Part shown: piece after piece, positions 45,843 to 55,115 of the stretch
Layout of the letters: each line of letters starts with the position of its first letter
Position numbering within the stretch: position 1 is the stretch's first letter
Assembly: GCA_017483605.1 (NCBI GenBank)
Contig: JAFUWG010000052.1
Location: 1 to 64,000 of the forward strand
Direction: 5' to 3'
DNA from: Bacteroidaceae bacterium
GTDB taxonomy: Bacteria; Bacteroidota; Bacteroidia; Bacteroidales; Bacteroidaceae
DNA length: 64,000 nucleotides
Made by a program: the position numbers and the translations under genes
The notes under the pieces: generated by a model
What the model was told of the DNA's origin: nothing
Databases searched by the model: none
Seen by the model: the letters and a program-made list of their open reading frames with translations, nothing else

Positions 45843-46952
45843 CTATTTTACCACACCCTTTTCCAAATATTCGGCAAGATTGGTTCGCATGACAGAAGCA
45901 ACGTGGTCGGCAGCGACCTTCTCCATGTCGTGCTTCACCATGATGCTCACCAGTCCCTCAAAGGAAGTCTTCTGCGGATTCCATCCCAACTTTTCCTTTG
46001 CCTTGGTTGGATCGCCCCAGAGGTTCACCACGTCGGTTGGACGATAGAAGTCTGCTGACACTTCAACCAGCGTCTTGCCAATCAGGTTGGCAGGGCCAGC
46101 CACACAAATACCCTTTTCGTCCATGCCTTCGCCCTCAAACTTCAGTTCGATGCCAGCAGCCTTGAATGCATAGTAGGCAAACTCGCGTACAGAATGCTGC
46201 ACACCAGTGGCAATCACAAAGTCTTCGGCCTTCTCCTGCTGAAGAATGAGCCACATGCACTCCACATAATCCTTGGCATAGCCCCAGTCACGAAGTGACG
46301 ACAGGTTACCCAAGAAGAGTTTGTCCTGCTTGCCCTGAGCAATACGGGCTGCCGCCAGCGTAATCTTGCGAGTGACGAATGTCTCACCACGACGTTCTGA
46401 TTCATGATTGAAGAGGATGCCCGAGCAGCAATACATGTTGTATGCCTCGCGATATTCCTTGACAATCCAGAAACCATAGAGTTTTGCTACGGCGTATGGA
46501 GAATAGGGATGGAAGGGAGTCTTCTCGTTCTGTGGAACTTCCTCCACCTTGCCATACAACTCAGATGTGGATGCCTGATAGATGCGGCACTTGTCTGCAA
46601 GGCCACACAGACGAACGGCTTCCAGCACACGAAGCACACCCACGGCGTCAACATCTGCCGTGAACTCTGGCGAGTCGAAACTGACCTGAACGTGCGACTG
46701 AGCCGCGAGATTGTAAATTTCGGTTGGCTGCACCTTGCTGACAACCTGCAACATCGACATCGAGTCGCCCAGGTCGGCATAGTGAAGGTGGAAGTTTGGA
46801 GTACCTTCGAGATGGGCTATGCGTTCACGGTAATCCACCGATGAACGGCGAATGGTGCCATGCACCTCATAGCCCTTCGACAGAAGGAACTCAGACAAAT
46901 AGGAGCCGTCTTGACCCGTAACTCCTGTAATTAGAGCAACTTTTCTTTCCAT
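45843..46952 (-). CDS. gmd: GDP-mannose 4,6-dehydratase
   Basis: 369 aa. Rossmann motif '[15 protein letters not shown]', '[12 protein letters not shown]', active-site 'YAVAK', and '[21 protein letters not shown]' near the C-terminus. It makes GDP-4-keto-6-deoxymannose, the substrate of the next gene. 36 bp downstream of the hemerythrin-LuxR gene on the same strand. Confidence 0.95.
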   Translation of the reverse strand: MERKVALITGVTGQDGSYLSEFLLSKGYEVHGTIRRSSVDYRERIAHLEGTPNFHLHYADLGDSMSMLQVVSKVQPTEIYNLAAQSHVQVSFDSPEFTADVDAVGVLRVLEAVRLCGLADKCRIYQASTSELYGKVEEVPQNEKTPFHPYSPYAVAKLYGFWIVKEYREAYNMYCCSGILFNHESERRGETFVTRKITLAAARIAQGKQDKLFLGNLSSLRDWGYAKDYVECMWLILQQEKAEDFVIATGVQHSVREFAYYAFKAAGIELKFEGEGMDEKGICVAGPANLIGKTLVEVSADFYRPTDVVNLWGDPTKAKEKLGWNPQKTSFEGLVSIMVKHDMEKVAADHVASVMRTNLAEYLEKGVVK

Positions 46953-46988
46953 AAATAAATATAAAAATGTATTGAATTTTATATTCTA

Positions 46989-47966
46989 TCAGATAATGAC
47001 CTCATTGAGCGTCACTAACTTATTTACGATAGCATAGATGGTAATACCTGCCGGCGAATGTATCTGCAACTTCCGTGCGATGTTTCGCCGATGGGTCGTA
47101 ACAGTATTGACCGACAGGCACAGCGTATCGGCAATCTCCTTGTTGGAGAGTCCCTTTGCCACACAAACAACAATCTCTTTTTCTCGTTCGGAGAGTTGTT
47201 CTTCGCTTGACGATGAGGCGGTGTTCTGAGTCTCTTCCTCTACGGGTTGACGCATTTTCGTCTGGTGCTCCAATCGACGCACCGCTGGCACAAAAATGTT
47301 GTCCTCCACCAGACTGTGGATGCTCAAATCTTCCTCTGCCTGATAGATGGAGATGATGACCGCATTCAATTTCTCGTTGTTTTCCGTCTGCGGATAATAC
47401 TGCATGAAGAGGTTCTTCAATTCTTTCAACTTGCTCTCAATCGCCTCATGATGGCGAGAAAGCAAGTGGCTATTGTCAATCGAGACACATTCGCCATCCA
47501 AGAGTTTCTCCACGTATGCATACACCGTCGATTCCTCATACTCCATGTGCTTACGCACCTCCTCCACATACTCATCGAAGAACTTCAGCACCAGAAACGC
47601 AATCTCGTTCTGGACAGAGCAGTCGATGGCATTCAGCAAATGGAAACGAATATTGGTGAAGAGATAGCCCAAGAAATACTTGTGCGTTCTCTTCAGATAG
47701 CCGAGCACAGAGGCGACACTCACCTGCTCCACTCGCTGCGGACGGTTATCGGCACCGTCTTTCACATAATTGATGATGGTAAGGAATGTGTCAGCATCTA
47801 CACCACACTGACGACACACTTCCATGATGGTTTTTTCTCCAAAACCTAAAGAAATGCCGAAACGGCTCATCACCTGCAACAGGCGGTAGTCGTTGGCAAT
47901 CACAAAACTGAGCTTGTCCGTTGACTTGTATTGACCAGCCATATAACTCCTTCTAATCGCAATCAT
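46989..47966 (-). CDS. hemerythrin-like di-iron sensor fused to LuxR-type HTH
   Basis: 325 aa from ATG 47966; the open frame extends upstream across the promoter, and ATG 47942 is an alternative. Residues of about 12-68 resemble the ScdA N-terminal domain ('VMSRFGISLGFGEKTIMEVC') but lack its Cys pair. About 85-235 is helical with H95, H140 and E144, H172/H173, H217 and E221. The spacing H95-H140 (45), E at +4, H173-H217 (44) and E at +4 matches the di-iron ligands of YtfE/RIC proteins. About 255-305 is a LuxR HTH ('LSEREKEIVVCVAKGLSNKE'). It is divergent from feoAB. Expected to sense oxygen, nitric oxide or iron; inference. Confidence 0.8.
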   Translation of the reverse strand: MIAIRRSYMAGQYKSTDKLSFVIANDYRLLQVMSRFGISLGFGEKTIMEVCRQCGVDADTFLTIINYVKDGADNRPQRVEQVSVASVLGYLKRTHKYFLGYLFTNIRFHLLNAIDCSVQNEIAFLVLKFFDEYVEEVRKHMEYEESTVYAYVEKLLDGECVSIDNSHLLSRHHEAIESKLKELKNLFMQYYPQTENNEKLNAVIISIYQAEEDLSIHSLVEDNIFVPAVRRLEHQTKMRQPVEEETQNTASSSSEEQLSEREKEIVVCVAKGLSNKEIADTLCLSVNTVTTHRRNIARKLQIHSPAGITIYAIVNKLVTLNEVII

Positions 47967-48006
47967 AATTCTGAATGTTTTTAGGGGTGAAAAACTATTC
48001 AGAATT
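47967..48006. promoter_or_regulatory. inverted repeat touching the start of the hemerythrin-LuxR gene
   Basis: Perfect 10-bp arms AATTCTGAAT (47967-47976) and ATTCAGAATT (47997-48006) with a 20-bp loop. It lies between the predicted transcription start and the ATG. Either an operator (arm centres 30 bp apart) or an mRNA hairpin that could hide the start codon. Confidence 0.6.
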
Positions 48007-48030
48007 ACGTAAACCTTTCTAAATGTGGTA

Positions 48031-48038
48031 CAAAGATA
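48031..48038 (-). promoter_or_regulatory. -7 element for hemerythrin-LuxR gene
   Basis: TATCTTTG on the minus strand, 65 bp before the ATG at 47966. The upstream box is not obvious. Confidence 0.5.
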
Positions 48039-48113
48039 GTGAAAAATCGGGAATCCACGGTCAGAAAACTCCCTTTTATTTATATCTAATGTGTAAATTA
48101 CTAAAAAATGAGT

Positions 48114-48145
48114 ATTGTTTTGTAACTTGAAAGGCTGTAACTTTG
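48114..48145 (+). promoter_or_regulatory. promoter of feoAB
   Basis: ATTG (48114-48117), 20-bp spacer, TAACTTTG (48138-48145). The predicted start is about 48152, leaving a leader of roughly 12 nt before ATG 48164. This excludes a TTG start at 48143. Confidence 0.65.
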
Positions 48146-48163
48146 CACTCAAAATCAATTAAG

Positions 48164-50479
48164 ATGAAACTTTCAGACCTTAAGACCGGTGAAAAAGGCG
48201 TGATTGTCCGTGTGATGGGACATGGTGGTTTCCGCAAGCGAATCGTGGAAATGGGCTTCATCAAAGGGAAAGGCGTTGAGGTGCTGCTCAATGCCCCATT
48301 GCGTGACCCCGTGAAGTACAAAATCATGGATTACGAGGTGAGTCTGCGCCGGGCAGAAGCAGAACTCGTGGAAGTGGTGAACGAAGAAGAGGCAAAGGCT
48401 TGGGAGGCTCAGCATCCCGAACAAAAAGGAATCCCAGCCGAGAGTGGCGAAGACGCCATGACACGTGTGGCACGTGTGAAGGAGCACGAACTGAACGTCG
48501 TGTTTGTGGGTAATCCGAACTGCGGAAAGACCAGCCTGTTCAACATTGCCAGCGGCGCCCACGAACGTGTCGGCAACTATTCGGGCGTGACGGTAGATGC
48601 CAAAGTTGGACACTTCGACTTTGAGGGTTATCACTTCAACCTTGTTGACCTGCCTGGCACCTATTCCCTCACCGCCTACACCCCCGAAGAACTGTATGTG
48701 CGTAAGTACATCATCGAGCAGCATCCCGACCTTATCATCAACGTGGTGGATGCCAGCAATATCGAACGCAACCTCTACTTGACCACCCAACTCATCGACA
48801 TGGACGTGCCGATGATTATGGCTCTGAACATGTACGACGAACTGCGGGACAGTGGCAATCAACTGGACATGCAGCAACTCGGCACCTTGCTCGGTGTGCC
48901 CATCGTTCCGACCGTCGGAAAGACGGGTGAGGGAGTCAAAGAACTGTTTCACCAGATTATTGAAATCTCAGAGGGTAAGCAAAAGATAGCCAGACACATA
49001 CACGTCAATCATGGAGTTCTGCTTGAAGAGAATATTGCCAAGGTTGAAGAACTGATTCGCAAGAATCCCGAGCCTCATCAAAACTACTCTGCCCGCTTCC
49101 TTGCCATCAAACTCTTGGAAAACGACCGCCAGGTGGAAGGCATCATCAGGCAGTTGGACAATCAGACTGAAATCTTCGCCGAAAGAGACGCTTGTCAAAA
49201 GGCGATTCTCAAAGAAATCGAAGAAGACAGCGAATCTGCCATCACCGATGCCAAATACGGATTTGTGCAGGGAGCGATGAAGGAGACCTTCAAGAAAGTG
49301 CACAAGTACAAGCGGCTGATGACGAAACGGATTGACGCGGTGGTGACTCACCAGATATGGGGCTATCCCATCTTCCTGCTGCTCATGTACCTGATGTTCT
49401 TTTGTACCTTCAACGTCGGGCAATATCCGATGGATTGGATTGACGCTGCCGTGGGATGGCTGGGCGAACTGGTGGGCACCTACATGCCCGACGGTCCACT
49501 GAAGGACCTCATCGTCGATGGCATCATCAGCGGTGTGGGCGGTGTCATCGTCTTCTTGCCGAACATCATGATTCTCTATGCCTTCATCTCGTGGATGGAG
49601 GACAGCGGATACATGGCACGTGCCGCCTTCATCATGGACAAAATCATGCACCGCATGGGCTTGCACGGCAAGTCGTTCATCCCGATGATTATGGGATTTG
49701 GTTGTAACATCCCTGCTATCATGGCGACCCGCACCATCGAAGACCGCAAGTCACGCCTCATCACCATGCTCATCATCCCCCTCATGTCTTGCTCTGCCCG
49801 ATTGCCCGTTTACATCATCGTCATCGGTGCGTTCTTCCCCAAGAATGCGGCATTAGTGCTTTTCTGTCTGTATCTGATAGGTATTGCGTTCAGCGTCTTC
49901 ATGGCAAAAATATTCAGCCGATGTGTGGTCAAGGGCGAAAGCAGTCCTTTCGTGATGGAGTTGCCTCCCTACCGTATGCCATCGATGAAAAGCGTGAGCC
50001 GTCACACGTGGGAAAAAGGCAAGCAGTATCTGAAGAAGATGGGAACCACCATCCTCGTTGCCAGCATTGTCGTGTGGGCTCTCAGTTACTTCCCCCACCA
50101 CCCCGAACTGCCTGAGGAGCAGCAGATGGAAATGAGTTACATCGGCCAGATTGGCAAGTTGGTCGAGCCAGTCATCCATCCATGCGGATTGCAATGGAAA
50201 GAGGGTGTCGCTCTTGTGGCTGGTGTGGGAGCCAAAGAAATCGTGGCAAGCACGATGTCGGTGCTCTATCATGGTGACATCACCACCAGCGGCATGACCA
50301 CCCTCGCCGCCTTCTGCTTCATGATATTTGTTTTGCTCTACATGCCCTGCATCCCTACTTGCATCGGCATCAAGAACGAATCGGGCAAATGGAAGTGGGC
50401 AGGCTTCACCGCCATCTACACCACCTTCTTGGCGTGGCTCACGTCGATGGTGGTATTCCAAGTGGGAAGCCTCTTCTGA
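48164..50479 (+). CDS. feoB: FeoA-FeoB fusion, ferrous iron transporter
   Basis: 771 aa. FeoA SH3-like domain at 1-75 ('LSDLKTGEKGVIVRVMGHGG'), linker, then FeoB: G-domain with P-loop at residue 116 ('GNPNCGKTS'), 'DLPGTYSLT' and 'NMYD' nucleotide motifs, a helical GDI-like region, and a membrane part from about 400 with two Gate domains ('MIMGFGCNIPAIMATRTIED' and 'VAGVGAKEIVASTMSVLYHG'). It imports Fe2+ across the inner membrane. Fusion of FeoA to FeoB is common in Bacteroidales. Followed after 32 bp by the small Cys-rich gene. Confidence 0.95.
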   Translation: MKLSDLKTGEKGVIVRVMGHGGFRKRIVEMGFIKGKGVEVLLNAPLRDPVKYKIMDYEVSLRRAEAELVEVVNEEEAKAWEAQHPEQKGIPAESGEDAMTRVARVKEHELNVVFVGNPNCGKTSLFNIASGAHERVGNYSGVTVDAKVGHFDFEGYHFNLVDLPGTYSLTAYTPEELYVRKYIIEQHPDLIINVVDASNIERNLYLTTQLIDMDVPMIMALNMYDELRDSGNQLDMQQLGTLLGVPIVPTVGKTGEGVKELFHQIIEISEGKQKIARHIHVNHGVLLEENIAKVEELIRKNPEPHQNYSARFLAIKLLENDRQVEGIIRQLDNQTEIFAERDACQKAILKEIEEDSESAITDAKYGFVQGAMKETFKKVHKYKRLMTKRIDAVVTHQIWGYPIFLLLMYLMFFCTFNVGQYPMDWIDAAVGWLGELVGTYMPDGPLKDLIVDGIISGVGGVIVFLPNIMILYAFISWMEDSGYMARAAFIMDKIMHRMGLHGKSFIPMIMGFGCNIPAIMATRTIEDRKSRLITMLIIPLMSCSARLPVYIIVIGAFFPKNAALVLFCLYLIGIAFSVFMAKIFSRCVVKGESSPFVMELPPYRMPSMKSVSRHTWEKGKQYLKKMGTTILVASIVVWALSYFPHHPELPEEQQMEMSYIGQIGKLVEPVIHPCGLQWKEGVALVAGVGAKEIVASTMSVLYHGDITTSGMTTLAAFCFMIFVLLYMPCIPTCIGIKNESGKWKWAGFTAIYTTFLAWLTSMVVFQVGSLF

Positions 50480-50511
50480 ACAAGGCTGTGTTGAATCAAA
50501 AAAATAACAAG

Positions 50512-50673
50512 ATGAACATACAAGAGGTTGCGGTATATGTGATTATCGCTTGTGCGGTTTTCGCGATTGGCAGATACGTTTATCGCCAAATTGCGAGCCA
50601 GAATAATGGTTGCAATTGTGGTTCGTGCCCTAAAAATGGTGGAAAGTACCATTGTTGCGATACCCAAAATTAG
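50512..50673 (+). CDS. FeoB-associated Cys-rich membrane protein
   Basis: 53 aa from ATG 50512. One membrane helix ('EVAVYVIIACAVFAIGRYVY') and a short Cys-rich end with five cysteines ('CNCGSCPKNGGKYHCCDTQN'). This matches the small proteins encoded after feoB in many bacteria. A role in iron transfer is presumed. It ends at a terminator. Confidence 0.8.
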   Translation: MNIQEVAVYVIIACAVFAIGRYVYRQIASQNNGCNCGSCPKNGGKYHCCDTQN

Positions 50674-50714
50674 GTATCAAGACGATAAAAATGAGTATCA
50701 TCCATCGGGAAATT

Positions 50715-50757
50715 AGGTATCGGGGCAGGCAAAATACCCACTTCGATACCTTTTTTG
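50715..50757 (+). terminator. terminator after feo genes
   Basis: AGGTATCG (50715-50722) pairs with CGATACCT (50744-50751), then TTTTTT. The loop is long (21 nt). Confidence 0.6.
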
Positions 50758-50770
50758 GTAAATTTTAGGT

Positions 50771-50802
50771 ATTGCGATGGTTAACATTTGTTAGTAACTT
50801 TG
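50771..50802 (+). promoter_or_regulatory. promoter of porin gene
   Basis: ATTG (50771-50774), 20-bp spacer, TAACTTTG (50795-50802). Same form as the feoAB promoter. Leader of about 54 nt to ATG 50863. Confidence 0.65.
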
Positions 50803-50862
50803 CACTCGATTTACAATGCGACACCACAAAAAACAGAAATTTTAATTGGTAAAAACAGAATA

Positions 50863-52173
50863 ATGGACTTCAACAAGGTATTAAGACAAACTCTTTTGGC
50901 AGGTGCCATTGCCATGTCTGGCAACATGATGGCACAGGCATCTCAGGATAGCATTCAGTATGGCGGATGGGACAAGTTCCGCATCGGTGGTTATGGCGAA
51001 ATGGTGGCAGCATTCAAGAACTATGGCACCAATCGTTTCTATGGCGGTTCAGAGGGTAATCCCAAGGAACGCCGCAACACCATCAGCATCCCACGTTTCG
51101 TGCTGGCTGGCGACTATAAGTTTACCAAGCAGTGGATTCTCGGCGTGGAGATTGAATTTGAAAGTGGCGGTGTGGGTACTGCTTACGAATTGGAGAACAC
51201 AGAGAATGGCGAATACGAAACCGAAATTGAAAGAGGCGGTGAAGTGGCACTCGAGCAGTTCCACATTACTCGACTGATTGACAGAGCATTCAATGTGCGT
51301 GCAGGTCACATCATCGTGCCCGTTGGCCAAAACAACGCACACCACGAACCACTCAATTTCTTCGGCACAGTTCGTCCTGAAGGAGAGACCACCATCCTGC
51401 CCAACACATGGCACGAGACAGGTCTGGAGTTCTTCGGAACCCTCGGCAAGGGATATGGCACATTCGACTATCAGGTGCAGATTGTCAACGGCCTCAATGC
51501 CAACGGCTTCGACCGCAACACGTGGGCAGCCGGTGGCAAACAGGGCATCTTTGAAGAGGAGAATTTTACCAGCCCTGGTTATGTGGCAAGAGTAGATTGG
51601 CGTGGTGTTCCCGGGCTTCGCTTGGGTGGTGCCTTCTACTATTGTGCCAACGTTGGCGACAATGCCGACAAGAGCCAAACCTACGACGGATTGGGCAAGT
51701 TGCCTGTTCGCATCTACAATGTGGAAGGACAATACGTGAATAAATATGTGGAAGCACGAGCCAACTGCCTGTGGGGCAACCTGACCAACAGCAACGTGCT
51801 CAGTGCCAAAAATACCAAACTCAGCAACAAATCGCCCTACTCTCGCATCACGCCCGTGGCTCACAAGGCGGTGGCTTTCGGTGGAGAACTGGGTCTGAAC
51901 ATCCAAGGCATTGTGAACGATGCCCGTTGTCCGAAAATCATTCCTTTCGGACGTTATGAATACTACAACGCACAGGAGGACGTGCTCGCTCCTTACACCG
52001 CCGACGACCGTCTGAAGACCAGCATGTGGGTGGCAGGTATCAACTGGCGGGCACTTCCCAACCTTGTGGTGAAGGCTGATTACACCAGCCGTCGCATCGG
52101 CGGTGGCAAGTACAACAACGAGAACGAGTTTGCCATCGGCATGGCTTGGGCTGGTTGGTTCTGGAAAAAATAA
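50863..52173 (+). CDS. outer membrane porin, OprO/OprP-like
   Basis: 436 aa from ATG 50863, placing the signal peptide (1-26, ending 'NMMAQAS') at the N-terminus; the open frame upstream runs through the promoter. Beta-strand-rich, with 'KQWILGVEIEFESGGVGTAY' and 'FNVRAGHIIVPVGQNNAHHE', typical of phosphate-selective-type porins used broadly in Bacteroidota. The C-terminus ends in aromatic and basic residues ('MAWAGWFWKK'). It directly precedes imelysin (44 bp), suggesting a role in iron-related uptake; the substrate is not deducible. Confidence 0.82.
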   Translation: MDFNKVLRQTLLAGAIAMSGNMMAQASQDSIQYGGWDKFRIGGYGEMVAAFKNYGTNRFYGGSEGNPKERRNTISIPRFVLAGDYKFTKQWILGVEIEFESGGVGTAYELENTENGEYETEIERGGEVALEQFHITRLIDRAFNVRAGHIIVPVGQNNAHHEPLNFFGTVRPEGETTILPNTWHETGLEFFGTLGKGYGTFDYQVQIVNGLNANGFDRNTWAAGGKQGIFEEENFTSPGYVARVDWRGVPGLRLGGAFYYCANVGDNADKSQTYDGLGKLPVRIYNVEGQYVNKYVEARANCLWGNLTNSNVLSAKNTKLSNKSPYSRITPVAHKAVAFGGELGLNIQGIVNDARCPKIIPFGRYEYYNAQEDVLAPYTADDRLKTSMWVAGINWRALPNLVVKADYTSRRIGGGKYNNENEFAIGMAWAGWFWKK

Positions 52174-52217
52174 AACAGAGTGAAAAATCATAACTAACAA
52201 AAAAATAAAAATACACA

Positions 52218-53393
52218 ATGAAGAAAAATTTCCTTATCATGGGTCTCCTCGCATTGGGACTCGGCTTCACGACTACTTCTTGTAGCGATGATGATGATGA
52301 CAATGAAATCACAGAAGAAGAGGCACAAAACCTCGATTACACATCTGAAAATGCTGCTGCATGGGGCAACTACGCAGTCAATGTGGCAATGCTGCTTTCA
52401 CAGGATTCGCAGAATCTTTACGATGAATGGGAAAGCGATTTTGCTGCTGCATTCAGAGGTCATACCGCAGGTTCTGGCTACAAGTCTGCTAACGATTGCG
52501 TTCAGCAGATTATCGAAGGTTGTATTGACATCGCCAACGAGGTAGGTACAGCCAAGATTGGTGAGCCTTACGACTATTGGAAGGCAGGTCAGAAAAACCA
52601 GGCTCTCTACGCTGTGGAATCATGGTATTCTTGGCACTCTCGTGATGACTACAAGAACAACATCCTCTCAATTGCCAACTCTGTTTTGGGTATGCGTCTG
52701 GACGGCGACCCTTCTAAGTTCAACTACAGAGCCGTCGGTACCGATTCACACAGCATCATCGTTGCAAGTATGCAGAATGCCAACCTGTTGCAGCCATCCA
52801 TCGCTGTATGGCGTAACATCTGTGCTGCATGGACTGCCATCGACAACATTCCACAGCCTTTCCGCAACAACATTGGTTCTACAGAGACAGAAGAGGCAAT
52901 GGAAGCATGTGCAGCACTGGTGGAAAGCCTCGAAACACTGAACGGTCTGATTGGTGAAAACCTCTCTGAAGAAGATGCTCAGGCAATCGTGAATCAGTTC
53001 GTTGATGAGGTTGCCTTGCCAACTTACTCTGACCTCGTTGCCAAGAACAACGCACTTCTTACTGCTGTTAGAGCATTACAGGCAAACCCATCTAACGCAG
53101 CCTTCTCTGCTGCTTGTGCTGCTTGGCTCGCCGCTCGTCAACCTTGGGAGACTTCTGAGGCATTCCTCTTCGGTCCTGTATCAGAACTTGGTCTCGACCC
53201 CAATATGGACTCTTGGCCACTTGATGCTGTGGGCATTGCAAACTTGCTCAAATCACAGAAGTGGTCTGAGATGGAGTGGAAGGGTGACTACGACGAGGAT
53301 GATGAGGCTATCGAAGCCGCTCAGTCTCTCCGTGGTTTCCACACGCTGGAGTACCTGCTCTTCAAGAACGGTCAGCCACGTACTGTAAAATAA
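52218..53393 (+). CDS. imelysin-family lipoprotein
   Basis: 391 aa. Lipobox 'TTSC' (C22) followed by an Asp run, suggesting surface display. All-helical imelysin fold with the family motif GxHxxE at G373-F-H375-T-L-E378 ('RGFHTLEYLLF'). Imelysins are iron-regulated (IrpA-like) proteins related to EfeO; they act in iron uptake but are not peptidases. Encoded between a porin and a di-heme oxidoreductase gene. Confidence 0.9.
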   Translation: MKKNFLIMGLLALGLGFTTTSCSDDDDDNEITEEEAQNLDYTSENAAAWGNYAVNVAMLLSQDSQNLYDEWESDFAAAFRGHTAGSGYKSANDCVQQIIEGCIDIANEVGTAKIGEPYDYWKAGQKNQALYAVESWYSWHSRDDYKNNILSIANSVLGMRLDGDPSKFNYRAVGTDSHSIIVASMQNANLLQPSIAVWRNICAAWTAIDNIPQPFRNNIGSTETEEAMEACAALVESLETLNGLIGENLSEEDAQAIVNQFVDEVALPTYSDLVAKNNALLTAVRALQANPSNAAFSAACAAWLAARQPWETSEAFLFGPVSELGLDPNMDSWPLDAVGIANLLKSQKWSEMEWKGDYDEDDEAIEAAQSLRGFHTLEYLLFKNGQPRTVK

Positions 53394-53431
53394 ACTTTAG
53401 ATAATAACTTGTTAGTTACCCAAGTGGAGGC

Positions 53432-53452
53432 GGAAAATGCATGACATTTTCC
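53432..53452 (+). other. hairpin between imelysin and di-heme oxidoreductase genes
   Basis: GGAAAATG and CATTTTCC arms with a 5-nt loop, extended by AGTG/CACT. No T-run follows, so it is more likely an mRNA-stability or attenuation element separating a highly expressed first gene from the rest. Confidence 0.5.
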
Positions 53453-53523
53453 CCTTCACTCTTGTGGTTTAAGAAAGTAATTCATCTAAGAATCGCACAA
53501 AAGAATAACGTAAATATTTGTTT

Positions 53524-55077
53524 ATGAACAAATTAATAAATAAAATAAATCTTTTCGCCATACTGTCGGCTGCTTTGATGTTAACGACATCCTGCGATGA
53601 TGACTCCGAAGGCATCGACACCTTTGTGGAGACTCATGCTAAAGATTTGGAGAACTATGCCCTCTCGGCTGGTACCTCCACCATCTTTTGGGACTCTTCA
53701 AAGTCTTTCGACACCGACGCTGAATGGTTGACAGGTGTCTATGCCACTCGTTTTCAGCACGGCGACCGCCTCTACGACAATGTGACCGCCAACTATGGCC
53801 CCGTCTATGCAGGTTACTCATGCGGCAGTTGCCACATGAACGCTGGACGTACCACGCCTGGCGTGTGGAACACCATCGGACAGGATGCCGACGGCACGCC
53901 CGTCTATGGATCGGGCACCAACGGTATGTCCGCGATGCTTGTCTATGTAGCCAGAAAGAACGGCGTTTTCTTCCAAGACTATGGCCGTGTGCTGCACGAC
54001 CAATCCATCTACGGAGTGACAGCCGAAGGAAAACTGCAAGTGCGTTGGGATTATCAGACCTTCCAGTTCCCCGATGGAGAAGAGTATGAACTGGCAAAGC
54101 CGAACTTTACGGTCGTGGAATGGTACAAGAAGATGTGGGACAATGTGAAGAAAGATTCTGTCACTATCAATCCCGAAGACCTTTTCTGCACAGTCCGCAT
54201 CCCACTCCGCCACGTCGGCATGGGACAGATGATGGCTATTGACCGCAACGAGATTGAACAACTGGCAGCCAAGAGCAATTACCCTGAGTACGGCATCTCC
54301 GGTCGCTGCAACTACATCACCGAACGAGGCGTGACGGGGGTCGGTCTTTCTGGCAACAAAGCCCAACACCTCGACTTGACGGTGGAACTTGGCTTCTCTT
54401 CCGACATGGGTGCAACCAACTCACGCTATCCAGAGGAGATTTGCGAGGGACAGTCGCAGATGACACAAGGCTCGATGATGGGTCTTACATACGACCAACT
54501 CGACGTGCCCACCGAAGACATGGAGAACATTGACCTCTATCTGCACAGTCTTGGTGTTCCTGCTCGACGTTTGGGCAGCAAGACCACCAATGTGACCTTC
54601 ACCCGCTCGGACGGCACTAAAGAAACAATGACTGAACGTGAGGCTGTACAAAAAGGCGAGCAGATGTTCTATCAGGCAAAGTGCCACCTCTGCCATGTGA
54701 CTACGCTGCACACTCGTCCACGTGGTGCAACATTGCTCAACGGCACCGAACTCCCTTGGCTCGGCAGTCAAACCATCCACCCCTATTCTGACTATCTGCT
54801 TCACGACATGGGTTCCGAAATTATGGGTGTAGGTCTCAACGACAATTACTCCAGCGGACTTGCTCGTGGCAACGAATGGCGTACCACCCCACTTTGGGGC
54901 ATCGGTCTTCAGAAGAAGGTGAATGGTCACACCTACTTCCTGCATGACGGTCGTGCCCGCAACTTCACCGAAGCCATCATGTGGCACGGCGGTGAAGGCG
55001 AGGCAAGCAAGAACCTCTTCAAGAAGATGGACAAAGCCGACCGCCAAGCCCTCCTCAAATTCCTTGAGTCTTTATAA
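53524..55077 (+). CDS. di-heme oxidoreductase (DUF1111-type) lipoprotein
   Basis: 517 aa from ATG 53524. Lipobox 'TTSC' (C24). Two haem c motifs: C100-GS-C103-H104 ('CGSCHMNAGRTTP') and C387-HL-C390-H391 ('CHLCHVTTLHTRP'). The sequence follows the putative thiol/di-heme oxidoreductase family, related to MauG and cytochrome c peroxidases; 'FLHDGRARNFTEAIMWHGGE' near the C-terminus is characteristic. It often accompanies imelysin genes. The electron partner is unknown. Confidence 0.9.
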   Translation: MNKLINKINLFAILSAALMLTTSCDDDSEGIDTFVETHAKDLENYALSAGTSTIFWDSSKSFDTDAEWLTGVYATRFQHGDRLYDNVTANYGPVYAGYSCGSCHMNAGRTTPGVWNTIGQDADGTPVYGSGTNGMSAMLVYVARKNGVFFQDYGRVLHDQSIYGVTAEGKLQVRWDYQTFQFPDGEEYELAKPNFTVVEWYKKMWDNVKKDSVTINPEDLFCTVRIPLRHVGMGQMMAIDRNEIEQLAAKSNYPEYGISGRCNYITERGVTGVGLSGNKAQHLDLTVELGFSSDMGATNSRYPEEICEGQSQMTQGSMMGLTYDQLDVPTEDMENIDLYLHSLGVPARRLGSKTTNVTFTRSDGTKETMTEREAVQKGEQMFYQAKCHLCHVTTLHTRPRGATLLNGTELPWLGSQTIHPYSDYLLHDMGSEIMGVGLNDNYSSGLARGNEWRTTPLWGIGLQKKVNGHTYFLHDGRARNFTEAIMWHGGEGEASKNLFKKMDKADRQALLKFLESL

Positions 55078-55115
55078 TTCCCAGAAATCTTACATTCCTT
55101 ATAATTCCACAAAAA

